From the NCBI RefSeq assembly GCF_000318095.2, contig NZ_KB290717.1, positions 122,520 to 186,519 on the forward strand: a DNA stretch of 64,000 nt, read 5' to 3'. A model generated the notes under the pieces. That model did not search any database. It had not been told where the DNA came from and saw only the letters and a list, made by a program, of their open reading frames with translations. Positions 9,956 through 20,300 of this stretch are shown here, one piece after another. The stretch's first letter is position 1; each line of letters starts with the position of its first letter. The position numbers and the translations under genes are program-made. The DNA is from Alloprevotella sp. oral taxon 473 str. F0040 (GTDB lineage Bacteria; Bacteroidota; Bacteroidia; Bacteroidales; Bacteroidaceae).

Positions 9956-10777
9956 TTATTCTTGTTCTAGACGTTTGGCTTCTTCCCAGTATTTGTCCAT
10001 TTCTTCTAGGGACATCTCGGTGAGCTTGCGTCCTTTCTTGAGGGTTTGAGATTCTAAATAGTTGAATCGGCGGATAAACTTCTGATTGGTGCGCTCTAAT
10101 GCGTTGTCTGGATTGATTTTATACAGACGGGCTGCGTTGATTAAGGAGAACATGAGGTCGCCAAATTCGGCTTCTGCTTTGTCCTTGTCCATATTTTCCG
10201 CCTCAGCCTCGAATTCCGCCAGTTCTTCTTTGACTTTCTCCCACACTTGTGAGCGTTCTTCCCAATCAAAACCGACATTGCGCGCTTTATCCTGCACACG
10301 ATAGGCTTTAATCAAGGCTGGAAGAGAATTTGGAACGCCACTTAATACTGTTTCATTGCCATCTTTTTCGAGTTGCTTCAGTTGTTCCCATTGCATACTC
10401 ACATCAGATGCGGTCTCTATTTTGATACCTTGGCGCAAACCTGCTGCAGCGATGTCCGAAGGTGGGTAAACATGAGGATGACGGAATATCAATTTATCAC
10501 ATAGTCGGTTACAAACATCGGCTATATCAAATTGTCCTTTCTCGTCCGCCAGCTTTGCGTAGAAACAAACATGAAGAAGCACATCTCCTAATTCCTTACA
10601 AATTTCTTTTTCGTCTGACTTCATGAGGGCATCACAAAGTTCGTAGACTTCTTCAATCGTATTGGGGCGTAAACTTTCGTTAGTTTGTTTGCGATCCCAA
10701 GGACATTTCTCGCGTAGCTCGTTGAGTACATCGAGCATGCGACTAAAAGCTTCTAATTGTTCTTGTCGAGTATGCAT
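9956..10777 (-). CDS. mazG: nucleoside triphosphate pyrophosphohydrolase MazG
   Basis: House-cleaning enzyme that hydrolyses (d)NTPs to the monophosphates. The 273-residue protein has two MazG domains: residues about 10-110 with CPWDRKQTNESLRPNTIEE and the EExxE...ELGD metal site (EICKELGDVLLH), and about 150-250 with KARNVGFDW and EAEFGDLMFSLINAAR. The frame is open up to a TTG at 10783, but ATG 10777 gives the usual start MHTRQEQLEAF. It sits in the same run as the men genes, 7 bases before menF; coupling with them is positional only. Confidence 0.95.
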   Translation of the reverse strand: MHTRQEQLEAFSRMLDVLNELREKCPWDRKQTNESLRPNTIEEVYELCDALMKSDEKEICKELGDVLLHVCFYAKLADEKGQFDIADVCNRLCDKLIFRHPHVYPPSDIAAAGLRQGIKIETASDVSMQWEQLKQLEKDGNETVLSGVPNSLPALIKAYRVQDKARNVGFDWEERSQVWEKVKEELAEFEAEAENMDKDKAEAEFGDLMFSLINAARLYKINPDNALERTNQKFIRRFNYLESQTLKKGRKLTEMSLEEMDKYWEEAKRLEQE

Positions 10778-10848
10778 AAACAATGATGGAATAATCCCAC
10801 ATAAATATAAGAAAATAGGAAACTAACCCAATAGATATTGTAGTGTAC

Positions 10849-11523
10849 CTAATTTTTTTGAAGAAGAGTTTCTAGAGAGGGGATAAGGATATGCCGGCGG
10901 CGTAGTTCTATTAAACCACGATCATTGAGGTCATTGAGCATTTGTGAGACTCTCAAGCGTGTAGCTGTAAGTTCTCCAGCAAGAGCAACCATATCTATTA
11001 TGAGTTCTTTACGTCCTGCTGGTCGGGATGAACGAGAGTATAGGAAGTGTAAGAAACGTCCTTCCAAGGAATCGGGGAGTGAACGCCAAACTCTGCTATC
11101 TTGTAATTGCTGAGTAGTGCATATAAGGTTGAGATAGTTGAGATGAAAAGGCGTTAGAGTGAATAGCACGTCTCTAACTTCTCGCTTTGGTACGGAGAAA
11201 TACTGTACTTCTGTCTCAGCCAAAAAACTAGCACTATAACGTGGACGTAGTCCGAAGAGTCGTTCAGGCTGGATAACTGTGTTGGTAGTAATGAATTCAC
11301 GAAAGCTATAGTGGCGTAAGTCGCTTACTTCTTCTTTACAGACTGTGCCTGATAGCGTGCATATAAGACCTTCACAGGGATCATCTGCATGTACGATAGT
11401 ATGGCCAGGAGCTACGGTGTGGAAATCAAAAGGTACACGTTCGGCAATATGCTCAAAGTCATCAACACTCAGACCTTGAAAAAGGGGATTACCGACGAAT
11501 CGGTGAAAAATGTGGCTGCTCAT
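10849..11523 (-). CDS. Crp/Fnr-family transcriptional regulator
   Basis: 224-residue protein with an N-terminal cyclic-nucleotide-binding beta-roll (about 15-125) and a C-terminal winged helix (about 150-224; LAGELTATRLRVSQMLNDLNDRGLI). The roll lacks the conserved cAMP phosphate-binding Arg-Ser-Ala pattern, so the ligand is unknown. The first ATG after the apbE stop (11523, 2 bases after it) is preferred to an upstream start inside apbE. Position between apbE and mazG/men suggests it could answer to redox or respiratory state; this is inference. Confidence 0.88.
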   Translation of the reverse strand: MSSHIFHRFVGNPLFQGLSVDDFEHIAERVPFDFHTVAPGHTIVHADDPCEGLICTLSGTVCKEEVSDLRHYSFREFITTNTVIQPERLFGLRPRYSASFLAETEVQYFSVPKREVRDVLFTLTPFHLNYLNLICTTQQLQDSRVWRSLPDSLEGRFLHFLYSRSSRPAGRKELIIDMVALAGELTATRLRVSQMLNDLNDRGLIELRRRHILIPSLETLLQKN

Positions 11524-11525
11524 GG

Positions 11526-12527
11526 TTAGTTGTCTATCAAAGGTTTCATGCCGTCGGACATCCACACTTGGTAGTTGCCTTTTTCGTCAGCATATATAAA
11601 ATATACCTGGATGTCCTTGTGAGTTTCTACGAATGCTTTAGCTTTGTCTAAGCCCATAACCATGAAAGCTGTGGCAAGAGCATCGCTTTTTGCACAGGAT
11701 TGACTAATAACAGTAGCAGAAAGCAAGGAATGCTGTACAGGATACCCGGTTTTAGGGTCAATCGAATGGGCATATTTTTTCCCATCCTTAATATAAAAGT
11801 TGCGGTAATTACCTGAAGTTGCTATACCACAGTTGGTAAGGCTAAGGAGTGTTTGTAGATCTTCTTCTGTGGGGAGAGCATGTTGAGTGGGTTTATTGAT
11901 TCCAATTTTCCACTTTTCGCCTTTGTCGTTATTTCCTTTTACTACAACTTCTCCTCCAATCTCCACCATATAGTTTTGGCACCCCTTATCGCTGAGCAGT
12001 TTCGCTATACGATCTACTGCATACCCCTTGGCAATTGCACCACAATCTATTTGTAGGTTAGGAATGTCTTTAGTAAGCTCTTTACCATTAAAAGATAAGT
12101 GCTGGTATCCTACGAGTTTTTGTAGAGAATCTACTTGTTGGTTTGATAAGGGTTGTTTGTTCTTGAAGCCAAATCCCCAGGCATTAACCAATGGTGCTAC
12201 GGTGATGTCAAATGCCCCTTCTGTTTCGTTCGAAATTTCAAGTGATAACTTTATCACTTCTGCAAAGAGCGTGTTTCCTTTTCCCTTATCTTCACCACGA
12301 TTGAAGCGAGAAAGTAGGCTATTCTCTTTGAAGAGCGAGAAAATAGTGTCTACTCGAAAAAGTTCTTGTTCTATTTCCTTGTCAAGGTTTTGGGTAGAGT
12401 TGTAGCGTACATGGTAGGTAGTACCAAAAATCTCCCCTTGACTAGTTTGGTATTTGCTTCGGGATAGAATAAAAATAGTACCAGCTACAAGAAGGATGAG
12501 GAATATAAGGGAGATAATACGTTTCAT
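11526..12527 (-). CDS. apbE: FAD:protein FMN transferase (ApbE)
   Basis: Moves FMN from FAD onto a threonine of target proteins such as the NqrB/NqrC or RnfG/D subunits; acts outside the cytoplasmic membrane. The 333-residue protein has an N-terminal hydrophobic segment (residues 4-22) without a lipobox cysteine, so a membrane anchor is likely. Family motifs: GTTYHVRY, LSRFNRG, AFDITVAPLVNAWGFG, IDCGAIAKGYAVDRIA and GIATSGNYRNF, followed by HSIDPKTGYPV and the metal-binding SCAKSDALATA. Lies 10 bases after the DUF6048-type gene. Confidence 0.95.
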   Translation of the reverse strand: MKRIISLIFLILLVAGTIFILSRSKYQTSQGEIFGTTYHVRYNSTQNLDKEIEQELFRVDTIFSLFKENSLLSRFNRGEDKGKGNTLFAEVIKLSLEISNETEGAFDITVAPLVNAWGFGFKNKQPLSNQQVDSLQKLVGYQHLSFNGKELTKDIPNLQIDCGAIAKGYAVDRIAKLLSDKGCQNYMVEIGGEVVVKGNNDKGEKWKIGINKPTQHALPTEEDLQTLLSLTNCGIATSGNYRNFYIKDGKKYAHSIDPKTGYPVQHSLLSATVISQSCAKSDALATAFMVMGLDKAKAFVETHKDIQVYFIYADEKGNYQVWMSDGMKPLIDN

Positions 12528-12537
12528 TGGTTTGAAT

Positions 12538-13446
12538 TTACAGTTTGCTTTTCACCTTTTTGAAATAAGTAAAGTCGAAAATAAGCTGGAATGTACCTGA
12601 AAAATGGTTGTTTTCTGAGTTCCGTCCGAAGCCAGGCACGTGCCATGCTCTTCCGAGATCTGTATTATGCTCATAAATACGCACTTGATAGCGCACAGAC
12701 CAACCAAGGTGAATAAATTTCCATAATGAGGTTTCTAAGCCGAAAACTAATTCTCCCCAATGAGCATTATCGTTCACGTTGCGGAATTGGAAAGGAAATT
12801 CTGTTTTCCAATGTGTGTCCCGGACGGACTTTCCGATGAGATCATAGTTGAAGGAAGAAAACCCATAGCGAGCTCCAACAAAAACGCGATTCGTGCTACG
12901 TTTGTCACGCTTTAGATTATAGTCTAATCCAATTCTACCAAAGGGAGCTCGAGTCGTATAATGTAGTTGCGTTGTTTCACTTGTTTGATTTGCCGCTCCG
13001 ATGCCAAGCTCTAATATAGGGAAATATCTATTGCGAAAATTGAGGCGTAAAGCACCTTCGTATGTGCCTGTTGAAGTGAATGTGTTGAGAAATGCTCCCG
13101 CTAAATTTGCAGAAACACTCACACCTGCTAATAGAGGAACACTTTTATTTCCTATCAAACGATTAAGCTCGTCACGTTTGTTGTCGGTAAACTCTACACC
13201 CTGTGGTGAGCGCGTAATGGAGGTGCTATCGTCTTGATACAAAAGAGGAGAGCTCTTTAATTGTGGCGAAAGAACATTGAAGCTAGTAGATGTATGTGAA
13301 GCAACCTGTGAAGTAGGTGCTTCGATAGAAGACGAATATGGTGAACTGAGAGTTTGAGGTGTTGCAGCTCTTCCACTAAGTGATGAGCTTAGAATTGATA
13401 GGCTACTGATTAGCAGGACGAAGGAAAACTTTGAGATGCTCCACAT
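12538..13446 (-). CDS. outer-membrane-like protein, DUF6048 type
   Basis: 302 residues with a signal peptide (about 1-28, SFVLLISSLSILSSSLSG), a Ser/Thr/Pro-rich stretch to about 75, then many alternating aromatic/polar segments (LRFGARYGFSSF-like strands, WSVRYQVRIYEHN) as in a small beta-barrel of outer-membrane type. I recall that genes of this kind pair with a DUF6452 lipoprotein in Bacteroidales; the assignment is from memory. Its start overlaps the end of the upstream gene by 44 bases, which suggests translational coupling. Function unknown. Confidence 0.75.
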   Translation of the reverse strand: MWSISKFSFVLLISSLSILSSSLSGRAATPQTLSSPYSSSIEAPTSQVASHTSTSFNVLSPQLKSSPLLYQDDSTSITRSPQGVEFTDNKRDELNRLIGNKSVPLLAGVSVSANLAGAFLNTFTSTGTYEGALRLNFRNRYFPILELGIGAANQTSETTQLHYTTRAPFGRIGLDYNLKRDKRSTNRVFVGARYGFSSFNYDLIGKSVRDTHWKTEFPFQFRNVNDNAHWGELVFGLETSLWKFIHLGWSVRYQVRIYEHNTDLGRAWHVPGFGRNSENNHFSGTFQLIFDFTYFKKVKSKL

Positions 13447-13927
13447 TTTCGTAAGCTACATTGTGATTAGTGATGACAACTTCCTGCACAGAAGGGAGTT
13501 TGGTTCTATCTTGATGGGCGCGCCACTCGACATTGGTTAGGGTGTGGAAAACGGATGCTGGACAGTCCAGCGACTCGAAGTGCGACTTCCGGATGTGATG
13601 CACAAAGAGTGTATCAGCCGTTGTTTCGGTTCTAGAAGTGAAGCGGAGCAACAGCGTGTCTCGGTCAGATGCCACATTTAGGGGAACTCTAATGGTACGT
13701 TGCCCTATTGCTCGATTAAACAACAACTGTGTTGTGTCATTCTTTATCCCGTATACACTCAAGGTATCTGTGAGTGCAACTTCTTTTTTAGTCTCAAAGT
13801 GATAGAAGTTTAGTACCATTTCCACTTGATTGTCAAGCGGACAGTCTATGTTGGTACAACTTACTACTCCTATCATGGTGCTCACGATTGTAATAGCGAG
13901 GAGACTATGTCGGATAGTTCGTTCCAT
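13403..13927 (-). CDS. small lipoprotein, DUF6452 type
   Basis: 174 residues from ATG 13927, chosen because it gives a lipoprotein signal peptide (LLAITIVSTMIGVVSC) ending at the cysteine of VVSC; the longer frame to 14017 would bury it. The mature part begins with TNIDCPLDN and is predicted to be beta-rich. Resembles DUF6452 proteins that neighbour DUF6048 barrels, so the two may form an envelope pair. No function is known to me. Confidence 0.75.
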   Translation of the reverse strand: MERTIRHSLLAITIVSTMIGVVSCTNIDCPLDNQVEMVLNFYHFETKKEVALTDTLSVYGIKNDTTQLLFNRAIGQRTIRVPLNVASDRDTLLLRFTSRTETTADTLFVHHIRKSHFESLDCPASVFHTLTNVEWRAHQDRTKLPSVQEVVITNHNVAYENVEHLKVFLRPANQ

Positions 13928-13973
13928 AGTGATTGAGATATTAGGGAAAAAGGAGTACACCCCAGTAAAATCC

Positions 13974-14951
13974 TTAAATTTCTTCTTCAATGTGATAGTC
14001 GTTACGTCCTTGCGCATTACGGCTAATGAGTTCCCCTAAGAAGCCTGCTACAAAGAGTTGTGTACCAAGAATCATCATGGTGAGCGAAATGTAGAAATAG
14101 GGAGAGTTTGTGATCAATGGAGCTGGAATACCAGCAAATAGATGATAAAGTTTGATACCACCTACGGCAATGGTTGCCAGAAAACCAAAGACAAACATCA
14201 GCGTCCCTAGAAAGCCAAACACGTGCATTGGCTTGAGTCCAAAGCTATTGAGGAACCACAATGAAAGCAAGTCTAGATAGCCATTGACAAATCGATTTAA
14301 GCCCATGAATTTGGAGGATCCAAACTTACGAGCTTGGTGTTGTACGACTTTTTCTCCAATCTTTGAAAACCCTGCATTTTTAGCCAAATATGGAATGTAG
14401 CGGTGCATTTCTCCATACACCTCAATATTCTTCACCACTTCAAGGCGATAGGCCTTAAGTCCGCAGTTGAAGTCGTGTAGATTAGAGATGCCACTCACCT
14501 TGCGCGCCGTGGCGTTGAAAAGTTTTGTGGGAATGGTTTTAGATATTGGGTCATATCGTTTCTGTTTATAACCACTCACTAGGTCGTAGCCATCTTCTGT
14601 AATCATGCGATACAACTCAGGAATCTCGTCAGGGCTATCTTGTAAATCTGCATCCATAGTAACGACCACTCGACCTTTTGCGCTGCGGAAACCGCAGAAC
14701 AATGCAGGACTTTTGCCATAGTTACGACGAAATTTGATACCATGCACTATTTCTTCATCTTGAGATAGTTGTTGGATGACATTCCAAGAATTGTCTGTAG
14801 AGCCATCGTCCACAAAAATCACTTCATAGCTGAACTGATGTTCATACATCACGCGTTTGATCCACGCATAAAGTTCGGGAAGACTTTCATCTTCGTTGAA
14901 AAGGGGAACGACAACTGTGATGTCGTATGGATAAGTGGTGGGTGTATTCAT
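13974..14951 (-). CDS. polyprenyl-phosphate glycosyltransferase, GT2 family
   Basis: 325-residue membrane glycosyltransferase of the DPM1/GtrB/ArnC type, which loads a sugar onto undecaprenyl phosphate on the cytoplasmic face. GT-A domain in the first 230 residues with VVVPLFNEDESLPELY, FVDDGSTDNSW and the metal/nucleotide-binding MDADLQDSPDEIP; two C-terminal transmembrane helices at about 235-260 and 275-300. First gene after a good promoter and head of the run through apbE and men. The sugar transferred cannot be read from sequence. Confidence 0.92.
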   Translation of the reverse strand: MNTPTTYPYDITVVVPLFNEDESLPELYAWIKRVMYEHQFSYEVIFVDDGSTDNSWNVIQQLSQDEEIVHGIKFRRNYGKSPALFCGFRSAKGRVVVTMDADLQDSPDEIPELYRMITEDGYDLVSGYKQKRYDPISKTIPTKLFNATARKVSGISNLHDFNCGLKAYRLEVVKNIEVYGEMHRYIPYLAKNAGFSKIGEKVVQHQARKFGSSKFMGLNRFVNGYLDLLSLWFLNSFGLKPMHVFGFLGTLMFVFGFLATIAVGGIKLYHLFAGIPAPLITNSPYFYISLTMMILGTQLFVAGFLGELISRNAQGRNDYHIEEEI

Positions 14952-15122
14952 TGTGAAAATGCCTGTAGACTTTGGCTATCAGTGGATAGGAAAATCGTTT
15001 TCCTTAGTTCATCTTGTAGAGAAAGCATTTCTAAGCATGAAGATGCTTTACTTTCTTTTTAGACTTCCATGTTCTGCGACTGTTGCACTATTATGTGAGA
15101 TTCTTGCGCACGAACCTATATG

Positions 15123-15154
15123 CAAAGTTAGTAATTTATCTTTGCTCAGACAAA
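15123..15154 (-). promoter_or_regulatory. promoter of the glycosyltransferase run
   Basis: On the minus strand TAACTTTG (15123-15130) and TTTG (15151-15154) separated by 20 bases; a clean Bacteroidetes promoter. Leader of about 165 nt before the glycosyltransferase start. Confidence 0.75.
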
Positions 15155-15260
15155 TGATTTCTGTGTCACTTTTTAAACAAGTAGAATGAGAGTTCAGTGA
15201 GGTGCATGATACATGGACTATGTAGCATAAATAAGGAGATAAGTGTTTGCTTGAGGTTTG

Positions 15261-15407
15261 CAGGAGATAATTGTAAAGAACTAGGAGATGAGAAATGAAA
15301 ATCTCCCACATTTTCCAAAAAAACTCCGAGTTTTTAGGAATAATGTGGGAGATAATTAAAGGATTCTTAGAGATATATACTTGTATTCTCTGAAACTAAT
15401 GTCTTCA
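15261..15407. repeat. degenerate 21-bp tandem repeat with inverted repeat
   Basis: Motif cores start at 15261 (caggaga), 15282 (taggaga), 15303 (ctcccac), 15324 (ctccgag), 15345 (gtgggag) and 15366 (cttagag), each exactly 21 bases from the last. Within it a perfect 12-bp inverted repeat, ATCTCCCACATT (15301-15312) and AATGTGGGAGAT (15342-15353), could form a hairpin with a 29-base loop. It fills the downstream part of a 487-base gap that has no gene. The unit at 15324 shares its first 11 bases with a unit in the kinase gene at 31074. Confidence 0.65.
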
Positions 15408-15438
15408 TGTTTTACCAATCGCTGAATTATAGCTTTAC

Positions 15439-16032
15439 CTATTGGCTACTGGAGGAAGAAAGTCGCATTGTGCAAAGACCTATAATTAGTGCCGTGATGG
15501 GAGCAAGAGTGATGTTCATGTAGAGAATCATTTCAGCATAAAGTGAAGGAGGGATATTTTGCATTTGGTTCACCGTGGCGAGTAAGGATTGGTCTGATTG
15601 CCCTTGTGTGATTTGCCAAAGGCCATTAGCCTTAAGTAGTTCTTGCGTTTGAGGGTTAGAAATAGCTGATACCAGAGTGTTTACAAAATGCCCGTTGTCA
15701 AAGAATCTCATGTAGATATATGTCGCAATAGCCCCCCATATAGCAGCATAAAACATACTTAGAAGTGCGTGCATAAATCCTTGGAAGATGGTGAAACGTC
15801 CAATGGGAGATACAATTCTGCGAAAACTGAACGTGAGTCTTCCTACTATGATCGGATAGGCCACTACTAGAATGGTTGAAATGAGAGATGCTGTGCCGTC
15901 TGTGAGTCCCATCACTAGAGTGCCAAGTAAGATTATGAGTAGGATTCCTAAAATAATGCCATGTTGCATGGCGAAAGCATTGGTCTGAGTAAAAGGACTA
16001 ACGGTTTTTGTAGAGGATTTTTTAGTGCCCAT
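15439..16032 (-). CDS. DUF4199 family membrane protein
   Basis: 197 residues with four predicted transmembrane helices (about 25-45, 50-68, 82-105, 165-188) and a loop of about 55 residues before the last. Matches the DUF4199 type of Bacteroidetes inner-membrane protein by length and pattern. It begins 24 bases after the transporter stop and so is probably the last gene of that run. Function unknown. Confidence 0.75.
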   Translation of the reverse strand: MGTKKSSTKTVSPFTQTNAFAMQHGIILGILLIILLGTLVMGLTDGTASLISTILVVAYPIIVGRLTFSFRRIVSPIGRFTIFQGFMHALLSMFYAAIWGAIATYIYMRFFDNGHFVNTLVSAISNPQTQELLKANGLWQITQGQSDQSLLATVNQMQNIPPSLYAEMILYMNITLAPITALIIGLCTMRLSSSSSQ

Positions 16033-16056
16033 GAATAAGAGTTGTATGAATATTGC

Positions 16057-17340
16057 CTATGCTTTTTCCTTGCGGCCAAAGTCATTAGGCACTTTGATAA
16101 TAGAGGTTACCCAAAATGTAATAGGAACTAAACACATAACAACAATAAAGCTTGTGTAATATCCAAGCGTATCAGCTAGCCATCCTGCAGTAAATCCAGG
16201 GATGGTCATGCTTAATGCCATGAATCCTGTACATAGTGCGTAATGTGATGCTTTGGATTGTCCCTGGGCGAAGTATAGGAGAAATAGCATATAGAGCGTA
16301 AATCCAAAGCCATAGCCGAATTGTTCTACGGCAATAGCAAGGTTTGCCCACAAGAAGTTAGTGGGTTGATAGTACGCCAGCACACAATAGAAAATATTGG
16401 GTAGAGAGATGGCTATGACCATGGGCCATTTCCATCGTTGAAAACCATGACGCGCTACAGCCATTCCTCCTAATATCCCTCCGAGGGTGAGACCTATCAC
16501 CCCTACTGTGCCATAAGCGAAGCCAAATTGTTGAGTAGTTAGAGCTAAACCTCCATGTTCTGCTTTTGCCGTGAGGAATAGCGGGAAGATTTTTGTGAGT
16601 AGAGCTTCCGGCAACCGGTAGAATAGCATGAAGATGATGGCTGAACCAATCATGGGCTTCTGGAAGAATGTGAGAAATGTTGTTGCAAACTCTTTGGCAG
16701 CGGTCTCAAAAGTGAGGCGATGTTGGTTTTCGAGTGCTTCATGTTCGACCTTGGGCAATGCCAAAAGGTGGTAAGAAGCTGCTAAAAAAAGGAGAATCGC
16801 TATTGTGCCTAGCCCTATGCTCCAAGCCAATGGGACGTTTCTCGTGATGACTTCCCATGTGCCGATGTACATGAGCAAAAGGCCTTCCGTGAAAATGGTA
16901 GCTAGTCTGTAGAATGTGCTACGAATACCTACATATTGCGCTTGGTCATGCTCATTTAACGCTGCCATATAGAATCCGTCTGCTGCGATGTCGTGTGTTG
17001 CACTGGAGAAGGCGATAAGGAAAAACAGCGCAAATGAGGTTTGGACGTAGTATGAAGTAGGGATGGAGAAAGCGATAAGTGAAAGTGCCATACCCATAAG
17101 TGCCTGCATGGTTAGGATCCACCACCGTTTTGTCTTGAACATCTCCACAATCGGGCTCCATAGAGGTTTGATCACCCACGGTAGACTGAGCCACGCACTG
17201 TACGCAGCGCTTTCAGTATCACTAAGTCCAAATCGCTTGTACATAATTAACGATACCACCGTCACAATGATGTATGGGAGTCCTTCTACAAAGTAGAGCG
17301 ATGGAATCCAAGAAAGTGGATGGTGCTTCGAGTTATTCAT
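16057..17340 (-). CDS. MFS transporter, AmpG-like
   Basis: 427-residue major-facilitator protein with about 12 transmembrane helices; the N-terminus ([36 protein letters not shown]) and [15 protein letters not shown] resemble AmpG muropeptide permeases. AmpG brings anhydromuropeptides into the cytoplasm for recycling; here that substrate is a likely but unproven guess. The start at ATG 17340 overlaps the stop of the upstream fusion gene by 8 bases (ATGAATAA), a sign of translational coupling; the longer frame to 17409 lies inside the upstream gene. Confidence 0.85.
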   Translation of the reverse strand: MNNSKHHPLSWIPSLYFVEGLPYIIVTVVSLIMYKRFGLSDTESAAYSAWLSLPWVIKPLWSPIVEMFKTKRWWILTMQALMGMALSLIAFSIPTSYYVQTSFALFFLIAFSSATHDIAADGFYMAALNEHDQAQYVGIRSTFYRLATIFTEGLLLMYIGTWEVITRNVPLAWSIGLGTIAILLFLAASYHLLALPKVEHEALENQHRLTFETAAKEFATTFLTFFQKPMIGSAIIFMLFYRLPEALLTKIFPLFLTAKAEHGGLALTTQQFGFAYGTVGVIGLTLGGILGGMAVARHGFQRWKWPMVIAISLPNIFYCVLAYYQPTNFLWANLAIAVEQFGYGFGFTLYMLFLLYFAQGQSKASHYALCTGFMALSMTIPGFTAGWLADTLGYYTSFIVVMCLVPITFWVTSIIKVPNDFGRKEKA

Positions 17341-20300
17341 ACTTAGTTTCGATTGTAGCGTTTTTGTAATAGTGGAGAAGGATTTCTTCGTAGTTGTAGC
17401 CTTCTGCACCCATCATAGCAGCACCTATTTGACAAAGACCAACACCATGCCCCCATCCTGCGCCATAGAGGTGGAAAGTTGCAGGAAGTCCTTCGGGAGT
17501 TTCACCAGAAGTTTCAACTACAAAGGCACTAGAGTAGAGGTGTGTGCGGGAAAGCGCACGACGTATCTCAAGTTCTTTGCCGATGGTCATTGTTTTATCA
17601 GTTCCCACTAGCTTAAGTCGAATGAGACGTCCGCTTTCTCCACGTTCAATAGGTATCATTGCGCGAATGCCACCTAGATTAAGTCCTAATTTCTCTTGAA
17701 TCAGATTAGATATCTCCTCTTGAGAATAAGAGACTTCCCAACGATAATAGTCAGTTGTTTCTTGGTCGTAGTCGTTGAGGATTTGAGCCAATATTTTCTT
17801 GTCCTGGGTATGACAGAAAGCAGCTGGTGTTGATTTTATCCAAGCTGTAGCCTGTTGCTCGCTCGTTAAGTCTACTTCAGAGGCAGTCTGTTCGTTGTAA
17901 GACTTGGGGAGTAAGTCGCGAGTTGCCACTAAATAGGGCTCATCTTGATCTTCCCAGCAGGAAGAGAAGCGTTCAGTCATTCCACCACAGCATTTAGAGA
18001 AGCGAGCGTCGCAGATGTCTCCTTCGGACATCAGTACCAAACCGCGAGTTTCGTTGATGGCTTTTTGCACTTCTGGGCGGGAAATAGTGGGTATTCCTTG
18101 GTAACGCTGGCAGTGGTCGTCGGCGCATACATCAAAGAGTGTGTGCTCTTCACGGCCATACCAGCGGATATACTCATCGTCTTTGCGTTGGAAGGTAAAG
18201 AAGTTGCCTTCTCCTTGTGCATTATTTCTGCGTTGTATCATCATGCGGAATAGCCAACTACGGCTAACAACAGCATGAGCTTTTAGTAGTTCAAGGGAAG
18301 CATTTGGGCTCATCTCTGAAGAAATCACACTTTCAAGGTATAATTCTGCGGGAATGTGGTTGATAGCAAGGATGGATTCTTCATGAACCTTGAAGTAGAG
18401 CGCACCATGGAAGGTTTGGTTAAGCTTACGTTCCCAGTGAAAGTTGATGCCAATGGGTACACCTTGAAGGGTAAATGACGCTTCGTTGAGAGGAGTGTCC
18501 GGGAGGAAGGACAATTCGCTATAAGCATTGCCATTCCATAAAATTGTACCATCCTTATATTCTACTATTTGATTACCCGAAATGATATGACCTTTAGCAG
18601 AGAAGGGAGTATTCAGCGTGAACTCTATGCGAGAGTGACTCATAATAGCCACCTCTACATTGGGTTCTCGGCGACCATTGAAGATATTAGTCTTGCGTCT
18701 GGCAGCTGAACTGGATATCGGTTTGTGAAGTTTTCGCATGATTGTTGCGATTTCACTTTCAGAGAGCGTTACTTCGGCTAAAATTTCAGCTGCTTGTTGA
18801 GAGGTGAGCGCATCAAAATCTTCATGGCGAGGAGTAATGATCAATCCAGCCATATCAATTGCTCCTGGAGAAATAAGACATTGTTTGGAATCTTCTGCTG
18901 CGTAGCACGCAGGGCGATGTTTCTTGCGAGGGAAGATAATCGTAATAGTAGTGTCAGGATGAGCCGCATGGCCTGATGAACGCCATGCAAGAAGGTTCAC
19001 GTCGGGTTCATTCATGCCCGAAGCAATAGGAAGGGCAGACAATAGTTTGGAGAGTAACAATTGGTCTCCCTCGGATTTTTCTCCGATTACCACGAAGGCA
19101 GGGCAAGCATAGTTACGTAGTAAATAGATACCTTCATGCTTGTGTGTATAACCAGCTTCTTCAACTTCTACAATTTCTTCAGTGGAAATCGGATAGATGC
19201 GTTCGAGACTTCCTTCGTATTGAGCCCAATCGCGTTCAAGAGGTACAACGCCTCTTGAACCTGCCTGAAAGTGCATGTGGTCTGGAGCAGATGCCCCACA
19301 GCGAGCCCCATTGTAAAATAAAAGGAAATCGGGCAACTCCATAGCCATCTTACAGAAATCTCCTAAACGTCCTTTGAGTGATTGTGGGGTGTGTCGACGG
19401 CTTACAATGGTGAGGTGTTGAGGAAGAATGGGGTAGGGATTGATCAATACCTGATACTTGCCTTCTACAGGAAGAGAAATCTGTATCTTGGGACGATGAT
19501 TGTCGCAGAGAAAGCAAGGACGCTTCTTTAAGAAGTCTTGGGTGATATTTGCCTTTGTAGAGTGAATACGTGTGGGATTATGCTGTGCTGCAAGAGTACA
19601 AGTGGCAGTTGGGAGAGACTTTAACTCTGTTGAGTGGTGAAGGTTCTCAAAACGTTCGCGCACTTCTTCCCACGCAAAGAGCTGTTGTCGAATGAAATCG
19701 AGTACTTCCGACTGTTGAAGATTGTGATTCCAGCGGAGATTCATTTGTTGTCTTGCCTGAATCTCAATGGTACGCAACTGGTCTTTATAAGCGTTATGGC
19801 GATTTACAGCATCAATGGCAAGAGCTGCATCAGAATTACCCTCCCATCGGCGGCAAAGATAAAGCTCGTCATAGATGCGTCCAATGCGATAGTGGCGTGA
19901 TATCGCGAGACCCAGTGCATAGTCTTCACCATAGCTTGTGTTGGGAACACCAATGCCGCGTAGTATTGTAACGTCAAACGCACGTGGAGCTCCCAAACCA
20001 TTGATACGCAGTGCATTGTTTCGACCATTGTCAGACGTCCATTCAGCATGATCAATGAGGCCAGGAGGAAGAGTGTTAAGCGAAAAGTCAACCATACGAT
20101 AGGAGCCTATCACCATAGCTGCCTTTTGCTCACGAAAGGCTGCGACTATTCGAGTCAAAACATCAGTATCGCTATATAGATCGTCTGAGTCAAGTTGTAT
20201 TGCAAAGCGGCCACAGAACTCACTGCGAATGGCCAAATCCCAGCAACCTCCTATCCCAAGGTCGGTTTGTTGAGGCGTTAGCACTTTTACTCTCGAGTCA

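Noticed and set aside
14935-15189. 84-residue open frame opposite the glycosyltransferase start
   Set aside because: It runs across the promoter of the glycosyltransferase gene on the other strand and has no family pattern.
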